A stretch of DNA of 64,000 nt, taken from the NCBI GenBank assembly GCA_024803745.1, contig JANJXV010000129.1, positions 2,480,001 through 2,544,000 of the forward strand, given 5' to 3'. The translations under genes were made by a program, and so were the position numbers. The notes beneath the pieces were generated by a model. It saw only the letters and a list, made by a program, of their open reading frames with translations, did not search any database and was not told where the DNA came from. This DNA is from Megascapheus bottae (taxonomy: Eukaryota > Chordata > Mammalia > Rodentia > Geomyidae). Shown in pieces: positions 13,701 to 24,600 of this stretch. Each line of letters starts with the position of its first letter. The first letter of the stretch is position 1.

Positions 13701-14928
13701 TGTGTGAAGTCACAAATGTAGGTTTGTGAGGTCAAAGAATGGATGTGTGTGAAGTCAAAATGGAGGTGTGTGAGGTCAAAGAATGGATGTGTGTGAAGTC
13801 ATAGAATGGAGGTGTATGAAGTCATGGAATGGAGGTTTGTGAAGTCAAACATTGGAAGCGTGTGAAGTTACAGAATGGAGGTGTGTGAAGTCATAGAATG
13901 GAGGTGTGTGAAGTCAGAGAATGGAGGTGTGTGAAGTCAGATTGCAGGTTTTGAAGTCATAGAATGGAGGTTGTGAAGTCATAGATTGAAGGTTTGTGGA
14001 AGTCATAGTATGGAGGTGTGTGAAGACACAGAATGGAGGTGTGTGAACTCAGAGTGGAGGTGTGTGAAGTCACAGAATGGATGTGTGTGAAGTCATAGAA
14101 TGGAAGTGTGTGAAGTCATAGAATGGAGTTGTGTGAAGTCAGAACGGAGGTGTGTGAAATCACACTATGGAGGGGTGTGAACTCAGATTTGAGGTGTGTG
14201 AGGTCAGAGAATGGAGGTGTGTGAAGTCATATAACGAGGTGTGTGAAGTCACAGAATGGAGGTGTGCGAAGACACAGAATGTCGGTGTGTGAACTCAGAG
14301 TGGAGATGTGTGAAGTCACAGAATGGAGGTGTGTGAAGTCATAGAATGGAAGTGTGTGAAGTCATAGAATGGAGGTGTGTGAAGTCAGAATGGAGGTGTG
14401 TGAAGTCACAAATGGAGGTGTGTTAACTCAGAATGTAGGTGTGTGAAGTCAAAGAATGGAGGTGTGTGAAGTCAAAATTTTGATGTGTGAAGTCACAAAT
14501 GGAGGTGTGTGAAGTCACAGAGTGGAGGTGTGTGAAATCAAAATGGAATTTTGTGAAGTCAAAGAAAGGAGTTGTGTGAAGTCATAGAATGGATGTGTAT
14601 GAAGTCATGGAATGGAGGTTGGTGAAGTCATACATTGGAAGTGTGTGAAGTTACAGAATGGAGGTGTGTGAAGTCATAGAAGGGAGATGTGTGAAGTCAT
14701 AGATTGGAGGTGTGTGAAGTCAGAATGGAGATGTGTGATGTCAGAGAATGGAGGTGTGAAGTCAGAATGCACATGTGTGAAGTCATAGAATGGAGGTGTG
14801 TGAAGTCATAGAACGGAGGTGTGTCTAGTCACAGAATAGAAGTGTGTGAAGTCATAGAATGGAGGTGTGTGAAGTCATAGAATGGAGGTGTGTGAAGTCA
14901 TAGAATGGAGGTGTGTGAAATCATAGAA
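10663..14928 (+). repeat. Long repeat copy of 1,155-5,420 (offset 9,508 bp), includes U3
   Basis: The barcode pairs GCACATG (1,215/10,723 and 5,261/14,769), GTGTCTAGTC (1,270/10,778) and GTGTCTACTC (2,404/11,912) keep an exact offset of 9,508 bp for about 4.27 kb. The copies are therefore collinear with no net indel, and I noticed only a few substitutions. The offset equals U1 plus U2 (4,046 + 5,462), so U1-U2 form a composite unit followed by U3 as a new U1. The left limit is an abrupt switch at 10,471-10,663. The right limit is a deletion at 14,930. Confidence 0.87.
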
Positions 14929-17900
14929 TGAAGTCACAGCAGTGGAGGTGTGTGAAGTCACAGAATGGAGGTGTGTGAAGTCAGAGAATGGAGGTGTGTG
15001 AAGTCATAGAGATGTAGGTGTGTGAAATCACAGAAAGGAAGGTGTGTGTAGTCACAGAGTGGAGGTGTGTAAAGTCCCAGATGAGGTGTGTGAAGTCTCA
15101 GAATGGAGGTGTGTGAAGTCATAGAATGGAGGTGTTTGAAGTCATAGAATGTTGGTTTTTGAACTCAGAGAATGGAGGTGTGTGAAGTCACAGAATGGAG
15201 GTGTGTGAGGTCAGATTGAAGGTGTTTGAAGTCACAGAATGGAAGTGTGTCAACTCAGAAAGGAGTTGTGTGAAGTCATAGAATGGAGGTGTGTGAAGTC
15301 ATAGAATGGAGGTGTGTGAAATCATAGAATGGAGGTTGTGTGAAGTCACAGAAATGAGGTGTTTGAAGTCAAAATGGAAGTATGTGAAGTCAGAATGGAG
15401 GTGTGTGAAGTCATAGAATGGAGGTGTGTGAAGTCATAGAATGGAGGGTGTGTGAAGTCACAGAAAGGAGAGTGTGTGAACTCATAGAATGGAGGATGTG
15501 TGAAGTCATAGAATGGAGGTGTGTGAAGTCACAGATGGAGGTGTGGTGAAGTCATAGAATGGAGGTGTGTGAAGTCCCAGAATGGAGGTGTGTGAAGTCA
15601 CAGAAGATGGGAGGTGTGTGAACCCAGAATGGAGATGTGGTGAATTCACAGAAGGGAGGTTTTGTGAAGTCATAGACATGGATTGTGTGTGAAATCACAG
15701 AATGGAGGTGTGTGAAGTCACAGAATGGAGGTGTGTAAAGTCACAGAGTTGAGCTGTGTGAAGTCACAGAATGGAGGTTTGTGAAGTCATAGAATGGAGG
15801 TGTGTGAAGTCCACAGAATGCAGGTGTGTGAAGTCAGGAATAGAGGTGTGCGAAGTCATAGAATGGAGGAGTGTGAAGTCAGAATGGAGTTGTGTGAAGT
15901 CATAGAATGGAAGTGTGTGAAGTCAGAATGGAGGTGTGTGAAGTCATAGAATTGGAGGTGTGTCTACTCACAGAATAGAAGTGTGTGAAGTCATAGAATG
16001 GAGGTCTGTGAAGTCATAGAAACGGAGGGTGTGAAGTCATAGAATGAGGTGTGTGAAATCATAGAATGGAGGGTGTGTGAAATCACAGGATGGAGGGTGT
16101 GTGAAGACACAGAATGGAGGTGTGTAAAGTCACAGAGTGGAGTTGTGTGAAGTCATAGAATGGAGGTGTGTCTGAAAGTCATAGAATGGAGGTGTGTTGA
16201 AATTCACAGAATGGAAGTGTGTGTAGTCACAGAGTGGAGGTGTGTAAAGTCACAGAATTGAGGTGGTGAAGTCTCAGAATGCAGGTGTATGAAGTCATAA
16301 AATGGAGGTTTTTGAAGTCATAGAATGTTTGGTTTTTGAAGTCAGAAATGGAGAGTGTGGAGGTGTGTGAAGTCATAGAATGGAGGTGTGTGAGGTCAGA
16401 TTGGAGGTGTGTGAAGTCACAGAATGGAAGTTGTGTCAACTCAGAAAGAGGTAGTGTGAAGTCATAGAATGGACGTGTGTGAAGTCATAGAATGGAGGTG
16501 TGTGAAATCATAGAATGGAGGTGTGAGTGAAGTCACGGAAATGAGGTGTTTGAAGTAAAAATGGAAGTATGTGAAGTCAGAATGGAGGTGTGTGAAGTCA
16601 TAGAACGGAGGTGTGTGAAGTCATAGAATGGAGGTGTGTGAAGTCACAGAAAGGAGGTGTGTGAACTCATAGAAATGGAGGAGTGTGAAGTCATAGAATG
16701 GAGTTGTGTGAAGTCACAGATGGAGGTGTGTGAAGTCATAGACTGGATGTGTGTGAAGTCACAAGAATGGAGGAGGTGTGTGAAGTCAGAGAATGGAGGT
16801 GTGTTGAACCCAGAATGGGAGATGTGAGAATTCACAGAATGGGAGGTTTTGTGAAGTCATAGAATGGATTGTGTGTGAAATTACAGAATTGGAGGTGTAG
16901 TGAGGGTCACAGAATGAGAGGTGTGTGTGAAGTCATATGAATGGGAGGGTGTGAAGTCACAGAATGCAGGTGTGTGAAGTCAAAGAATGGGAGGTGTGTG
17001 AATTCATAAGAAGGGAGGTGTGTGAAGTCATACAATGGAGGTGTGTGAAATCACAAAATGGTGGTGTGTGTAGTCACAGAGTGGAGTGTGTGTAAAGTCA
17101 CAGAGTGGAGGTGTGTGAATTCTCAGAATGGAGGTGTGGGAAGTCACAGAATGGAGGTGTGTGAAGTCACAAGAATGGAGGTGTGTGAATTCATAGAATG
17201 GAGGTGTGTGAAGTCAAAGAATGGAGGTGTGTGAAGTCATAGAATGGAGGTGTGTGAAGTCATAGAATGGAGTGTGGTGAGGTCATATTGGAGGTGTGTG
17301 AAGTCACAGAATGGAAGTGTGTGAATCAGAATGGAGGTGTGTGAAGTCATAGAATGGAGGTGTGTGAAGTCACAGAATGGAGGTGTGTGAAACTCATAGA
17401 ATGGAGGAGTGTGAAGTCATAGAATGGAGGTGTGTGAAGTCACAGATGGAGGGGTGGTGTGAAGTCATAGAATGGAGGTGTGTGAAGTCACAGAAATGGA
17501 GGTGTGTGAACCCAGAATGGAGGTGTGTGAATTAACAGAAGGGAGGTTTGTGTAGTCATAGAAATGGATGTTTCTGAAGTAAGAATGAAGGTGTGTGAAG
17601 TCATAGAATGGAGGTGTGTGAAGTCAAAATGGAGGTGTGTGAAGTCAAACAATGTAGGTGTGTGAAGTCACAGAATGGAGGTGTGTGAAGTCACAGAATG
17701 GAAGTGTGTGTAGTCAAAATGGAGGTGTGTGAAGTCAAAGAATGGACGTGTGTGAAGTCAAAATTGTGGTGTGTGAAGTCACAAATGTAGGTTTGTGAGG
17801 TCAAAGAATGGATGTGTGTGAAGTCAAAATGGAGGTGTGTGAGGTCAAAGAATGGATGTGTGTGAAGTCATAGAATGGAGGTGTATGAAGTCATGGAATG

Positions 17901-18837
17901 GAGGTTTGTGAAGTCAAACATTGGAAGCGTGTGAAGTTACAGAATGGAGGTGTGTGAAGTCATAGAATGGAGGTGTGTGAAGTCAGAGAATGGAGGTGTG
18001 TGAAGTCAGATTGCAGGTTTTGAAGTCATAGAATGGAGGTTGTGAAGTCATAGATTGAAGGTTTGTGGAAGTCATAGTATGGAGGTGTGTGAAGACACAG
18101 AATGGAGGTGTGTGAACTCAGAGTGGAGGTGTGTGAAGTCACAGAATGGATGTGTGTGAAGTCATAGAATGGAAGTGTGTGAAGTCATAGAATGGAGTTG
18201 TGTGAAGTCAGAACGGAGGTGTGTGAAATCACACTATGGAGGGGTGTGAACTCAGATTTGAGGTGTGTGAGGTCAGAGAATGGAGGTGTGTGAAGTCATA
18301 TAACGAGGTGTGTGAAGTCACAGAATGGAGGTGTGCGAAGACACAGAATGTCGGTGTGTGAACTCAGAGTGGAGATGTGTGAAGTCACAGAATGGAGGTG
18401 TGTGAAGTCATAGAATGGAAGTGTGTGAAGTCATAGAATGGAGGTGTGTGAAGTCAGAATGGAGGTGTGTGAAGTCACAAATGGAGGTGTGTTAACTCAG
18501 AATGTAGGTGTGTGAAGTCAAAGAATGGAGGTGTGTGAAGTCAAAATTTTGATGTGTGAAGTCACAAATGGAGGTGTGTGAAGTCACAGAGTGGAGGTGT
18601 GTGAAATCAAAATGGAATTTTGTGAAGTCAAAGAAAGGAGTTGTGTGAAGTCATAGAATGGATGTGTATGAAGTCATGGAATGGAGGTTGGTGAAGTCAT
18701 ACATTGGAAGTGTGTGAAGTTACAGAATGGAGGTGTGTGAAGTCATAGAAGGGAGATGTGTGAAGTCATAGATTGGAGGTGTGTGAAGTCAGAATGGAGA
18801 TGTGTGATGTCAGAGAATGGAGGTGTGAAGTCAGAAT
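14769..18837 (+). repeat. Higher-order repeat unit U4, 4,069 bp, hybrid and indel-rich
   Basis: The left half follows U2: the TGTAAAGTCACAGAGTTGAGC dimer at 15,735 is shared with 6,270, and GAATTGAGGTGGTG at 16,255 with 6,783. Near 16,780-16,880 it changes to the U1/U3 pattern (GAAATTACAG, GAGGGTCACAG), and from about 17,575 to 18,838 it is collinear with 4,000-5,261. At 14,930 about 56 bp present in U2 are missing (two and a half units). The part from 14,930 to 17,575 is full of single-base insertions. Confidence 0.8.
14930..17575 (+). other. Cluster of single-base insertions, suspected low-quality consensus
   Basis: Unit phase is broken repeatedly by extra bases absent from sister copies. 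Examples are CATAGAGATG (15,008), GGAAGGTGTG (15,039), GGAGGTTGTG (15,334), CAGAAGATGGG (15,602), GTCCACAG (15,810), AGAAACGG (16,018), GTGTCTGAAAG (16,170), GGTGTAGTGAGGG (16,892), GAAACTC (17,390) and AGAAATGG (17,561). Most duplicate a neighbouring base, and a few deletions occur too. Sequence on either side returns to clean 23/21-bp phase. This pattern is typical of unpolished long-read consensus, though true local degeneration cannot be excluded from one sequence. Confidence 0.75.
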
Positions 18838-21634
18838 GCACATGTGTGAAGTCATAGAATGGAGGTGTGTGAAGTCATAGAACGGAGGTGTGTCTAGTCA
18901 CAGAATAGAAGTGTGTGAAGTCATAGAATGGAGGTGTGTGAAGTCATAGAATGGAGGTGTGTGAAGTCATAGAATGGAGGTGTGTGAAATCATAGAATGG
19001 AGGTGTGTGAAATCACAGGATGGAGGTGTGTGAAATCACAGAATGGAAGTGTGTGTAGTCACAGAGTGGAGGTGTGTAAAGTCACAGAATGGACGTGGTG
19101 AAGTCTCAGAATGCAGGTGTGTGCAGTCATAAAATGGAGGTTTTTGAAGTCATAGAATGTTGGTTTTTGAAGTCAGAGAATGGAGGTGTGTGAAGTCATA
19201 GAATGGAGGTGTGTGAGGTCAGATTGGAGGTGTGTGAAGTCACAGAATGGAAGTGTGTCAACTCAGAAAGGAGGTGTGTGAAGTCATAGAATGGACGTGT
19301 GTGAAGTCATAGAATGGAGGTGTGTGAAATTATAGAATGGAGGTGTGTGAAGTCACGGAAATGAGGTGTTTGAAGTAAAAATGGAAGTATGTGAAATCAG
19401 AATGGAGGTGTGTGAAGTCATAGAACGGAGGTGTGTGAAGTCATAGAATGGAGGTTTGTGAAGTCACAGAAAGGAGGTGTGTGAACTCATAGAATGGAGG
19501 AGTGTGAAGTCATAGAATGGAGTTGTGTGAAGTCACAGATGGAGGTGTGTGAAGTCATAGACTGGATGTGTGTGAAGTCACAGAATGGAGGAGGTGTGTG
19601 AAGTCAGAGAATGGAGGTGTGTGAACCCAGAATGGAGATGTGAGAATTCACAGAAGGGAGGTTTGTGAAGTCATAGAATGGATTGTGTGTGAAATTACAG
19701 AATGGAGGTGTGTGAGGTCACAGAATGGAGGTGTGTGAAGTCATAGAATGGAGGTGTGTGAAGTCACAGAATGCAGGTGTGTGAAGTCAAAGAATGGAGG
19801 TGTGTGAATTCATAGAAGGGAGGTGTGTGAAGTCATACAATGGAGGTGTGTGAAATCACAAAATGGAGGTGTGTGTAGTCACAGAGTGGAGGTGTGTAAA
19901 GTCACAGAGTGGAGGTGTGTGAATTCTCAGAATGGAGGTGTGGGAAGTCACAGAATGGAGGTGTGTGAAGTCAAAGAATGGAGGTGTGTGAATTCATAGA
20001 ATGGAGGTGTGTGAAGTCAAAGAATGGAGGTGTGTGAAGTCATAGAATGGAGGTGTGTGAAGTCATAGAATGGAGGTGTGTGAGGTCATATTGGAGGTGT
20101 GTGAAGTCACAGAATGGAAGTGTGTGAATCAGAATGGAGGTGTGTGAAGTCATAGAATGGAGGTGTGTGAAGTCACAGAATGGAGGTGTGTGAACTCATA
20201 GAATGGAGGAGTGTGAAGTCATAGAATGGAGGTGTGTGAAGTCACAGATGGAGGGGTGTGAAGTCATAGAATGGAGGTGTGTGAAGTCACAGAATGGAGG
20301 TGTGTGAACCCAGAATGGAGGTGTGTGAATTAACAGAAGGGAGGTTTGTGTAGTCATAGAATGGATGTTTCTGAAGTAAGAATGAAGGTGTGTGAAGTCA
20401 TAGAATGGAGGTGTGTGAAGTCAAAATGGAGGTGTGTGAAGTCAAACAATGTAGGTGTGTGAAGTCACAGAATGGAGGTGTGTGAAGTCACAGAATGGAA
20501 GTGTGTGTAGTCAAAATGGAGGTGTGTGAAGTCAAAGAATGGACGTGTGTGAAGTCAAAATTGTGGTGTGTGAAGTCACAAATGTAGGTTTGTGAGGTCA
20601 AAGAATGGATGTGTGTGAAGTCAAAATGGAGGTGTGTGAGGTCAAAGAATGGATGTGTGTGAAGTCATAGAATGGAGGTGTATGAAGTCATGGAATGGAG
20701 GTTTGTGAAGTCAAACATTGGAAGCGTGTGAAGTTACAGAATGGAGGTGTGTGAAGTCATAGAATGGAGGTGTGTGAAGTCAGAGAATGGAGGTGTGTGA
20801 AGTCAGATTGCAGGTTTTGAAGTCATAGAATGGAGGTTGTGAAGTCATAGATTGAAGGTTTGTGGAAGTCATAGTATGGAGGTGTGTGAAGACACAGAAT
20901 GGAGGTGTGTGAACTCAGAGTGGAGGTGTGTGAAGTCACAGAATGGATGTGTGTGAAGTCATAGAATGGAAGTGTGTGAAGTCATAGAATGGAGTTGTGT
21001 GAAGTCAGAACGGAGGTGTGTGAAATCACACTATGGAGGGGTGTGAACTCAGATTTGAGGTGTGTGAGGTCAGAGAATGGAGGTGTGTGAAGTCATATAA
21101 CGAGGTGTGTGAAGTCACAGAATGGAGGTGTGCGAAGACACAGAATGTCGGTGTGTGAACTCAGAGTGGAGATGTGTGAAGTCACAGAATGGAGGTGTGT
21201 GAAGTCATAGAATGGAAGTGTGTGAAGTCATAGAATGGAGGTGTGTGAAGTCAGAATGGAGGTGTGTGAAGTCACAAATGGAGGTGTGTTAACTCAGAAT
21301 GTAGGTGTGTGAAGTCAAAGAATGGAGGTGTGTGAAGTCAAAATTTTGATGTGTGAAGTCACAAATGGAGGTGTGTGAAGTCACAGAGTGGAGGTGTGTG
21401 AAATCAAAATGGAATTTTGTGAAGTCAAAGAAAGGAGTTGTGTGAAGTCATAGAATGGATGTGTATGAAGTCATGGAATGGAGGTTGGTGAAGTCATACA
21501 TTGGAAGTGTGTGAAGTTACAGAATGGAGGTGTGTGAAGTCATAGAAGGGAGATGTGTGAAGTCATAGATTGGAGGTGTGTGAAGTCAGAATGGAGATGT
21601 GTGATGTCAGAGAATGGAGGTGTGAAGTCAGAAT
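18838..21634 (+). repeat. Higher-order repeat unit U5, 2,797 bp, with 1,249-bp internal deletion
   Basis: It starts like U1/U3 and then, inside a GAAATCACAG-type unit near 19,019-19,032, jumps to sequence equivalent to 2,645 onward. The offset against U1 drops from 17,623 to 16,374, so 1,249 bp are absent. That is close to one ~1.13-kb intermediate repeat plus five basic units. The junction lies in a stretch shared by both sides, as expected for unequal crossover or slippage between homologous units. The rest of the unit is collinear with 2,645-5,260. Confidence 0.85.
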
Positions 21635-24600
21635 GCACATGTGTGAAGTCATAGAATGGAGGTGTGTGAAGTCATAGAACGGAGGTGTGTCTAGTCACAG
21701 AATAGAAGTGTGTGAAGTCATAGAATGGAGGTGTGTGAAGTCATAGAATGGAGGTGTGTGAAGTCATAGAATGGAGGTGTGTGAAATCATAGAATGGAGG
21801 TGTGTGAAATCACAGGATGGAGGTGTGTGAAGACACAGAATGGAGGTGTGTAAAGTCACAGAGTGGAGGTGTGTGAAGTCACAGAATGGAGGTGTGTGAA
21901 GTCAGAGAATGGAGGTGTGTGAAGTCATAGAATGTAGGTGTGTGAAATCACAGAAAGGAAGTGTGTGTAGTCACAGAGTGGAGGTGTGTAAAGTCCCAGA
22001 ATGGAGGTGTGTGAAGTCTCAGAATGGAGGTGTGTGAAGTCATAGAATGGAGGTGTTTGAAGTCATAGAATGTTGGTTTTTGAACTCAGAGAATGGAGGT
22101 GTGTGAAGTCACAGAATGGAGGTGTGTGAGGTCAGATTGAAGGTGTTTGAAGTCACAGAATGGAAGTGTGTCAACTCAGAAAGGAGTTGTGTGAAGTCAT
22201 AGAATGGAGGTGTGTGAAGTCATAGAATGGAGGTGTGTGAAATCATAGAATGGAGGTGTGTGAAGTCACAGAAATGAGGTGTTTGAAGTCAAAATGGAAG
22301 TATGTGAAGTCAGAATGGAGGTGTGTGAAGTCATAGAATGGAGGTGTGTGAAGTCATAGAATGGAGGTGTGTGAAGTCACAGAAAGGAGGTGTGTGAACT
22401 CATAGAATGGAGGAGTGTGAAGTCATAGAATGGAGGTGTGTGAAGTCACAGATGGAGGTGTGTGAAGTCATAGAATGGAGGTGTGTGAAGTCCCAGAATG
22501 GAGGTGTGTGAAGTCACAGAATGGAGGTGTGTGAACCCAGAATGGAGATGTGTGAATTCACAGAAGGGAGGTTTGTGAAGTCATAGAATGGATTGTGTGT
22601 GAAATCACAGAATGGAGGTGTGTGAAGTCACAGAATGGAGGTGTGTAAAGTCACAGAGTTGAGCTGTGTGAAGTCACAGAATGGAGGTTTGTGAAGTCAT
22701 AGAATGGAGGTGTGTGAAGTCACAGAATGCAGGTGTGTGAAGTCAGAATAGAGGTGTGCGAAGTCATAGAATGGAGGAGTGTGAAGTCAGAATGGAGTTG
22801 TGTGAAGTCATAGAATGGAAGTGTGTGAAGTCAGAATGGAGGTGTGTGAAGTCATAGAATGGAGGTGTGTCTACTCACAGAATAGAAGTGTGTGAAGTCA
22901 TAGAATGGAGGGTCTGTGAAGTCATAGAACGGAGGGGTGTGAAGTCATAGAATGGAGGGTGTGTGAAATCATAGAATGGAGGTGTGTGAAATCACAGGAT
23001 GGAGGGTGTGTGAAGACACAGAATGGAGGTGTGTAAAGTCACAGAGTGGAGTTGTGTGAAGTCATAGAATGGAGGTGTGTGAAGTCATAGAATGGAGGTG
23101 TGTGAAATCACAGAATGGAAGTGTGTGTAGTCACAGAGTGGAGGTGTGTAAAGTCACAGAATTGAGGTGGTGAAGTCTCAGAATGCAGGTGTATGAAGTC
23201 ATAAAAATGGAGGTTTTTGAAGTCATAGAATGTTGGTTTTTTGAAGTCAGAGAATGGAGGTGTGTGAAGTCATAGAATGGAGGTGTGTGAGGTCAGATTG
23301 GAGGTGTGTGAAGTCACAGAATGGAAGTGTGTCAACTCAGAAAGGAGGTGTGTGAAGTCATAGAATGGACGTGTGTGAAGTCATAGAATGGAGGTGTGTG
23401 AAATCATAGAATGGAGGTGTGTGAAGTCACGGAAATGAGGTGTTTGAAGTAAAAATGGAAGTATGTGAAGTCAGAATGGAGGTGTGTGAAGTCATAGAAC
23501 GGAGGTGTGTGAAGTCATAGAATGGAGGTGTGTGAAGTCACAGAAAGGAGGTGTGTGAACTCATAGAATGGAGGAGTGTGAAGTCACAGAATGGAGTTGT
23601 GTGAAGTCACAGATGGAGGTGTGTGAAGTCATAGACTGGATGTGTGTGAAGTCACAGAATGGAGGAGGTGTGTGAAGTCACAGAATGGAGGTGTGTGAAC
23701 CCAGAATGGAGATGTGAGAATTCACAGAAGGGAGGTTTGTGAAGTCATAGAATGGATTGTGTGTGAAATCCACAGAATGGAGGTGTGTGTGAAGTCACAA
23801 GAATGCAGGTGTGTAAAGTCACAGAGTGGAGGTGTGTGAAGTCACAGAATGGAGGTTTGTGAAGTCATAGAATGGAGGTGTGTGAAGTCACAGAATGCAG
23901 GTGTGTGAAGTCAGAATAAAGGTATGCGAAGTCCTAGAATGGAGAGTGTGTGAAGTCAGAATGGAGCTGTGTGAAGTCATAGAATGGAAGTGTGTGAAGT
24001 CAGAATGGAGGTGTGTGAAGTCATAGAATGGAGGTGTGTCTACTCACAGAATAGAAGTATGTGAAGTCATAGAATGGAGGTCTGTGAAGTCATAGAATTG
24101 AGGTGTGTGAAGTCATAGAATTGGAGGTGTGTGAAATCATAGAATGGAGGTGTGTGAAATCACAGGATGGAGGTGTGTGAACTCATAGAATGGAGGAGTG
24201 TGAAGTCATAGAATGGACGTGTGAGAAGTCACAGATGGAGGTGTGTAAAGTCACAGAGTGGAGGTGTGTGAAGTCTCAGAATGGAGGTGTGTGGAAGTCC
24301 CCAGAATGGAGGTGTGTGAAGTCACTGAATGGAGGTGTGTGAACCCAGAATGGAGATGTGAGAATTCACAGAAGGGAGGTTTGTGAAGTCATAGAATGGA
24401 TTGTGTGTGAAATCACAGAATGGAGGTGTGTGAAGTCACAGAATTGAGGTGTGTAAAGTCATAGAGTGGAGGTGTGTGAAGTCACAGAATGGAGGTTTGT
24501 GAAGTCATAGAATGGAGGTGTGTGAAGTCACAGAATGCAGGTGTGTGAAGTCAGAATAGAGGTGTGCGAAGTCCTAGAATGGAGGAGTGTTGAAGTCAGA

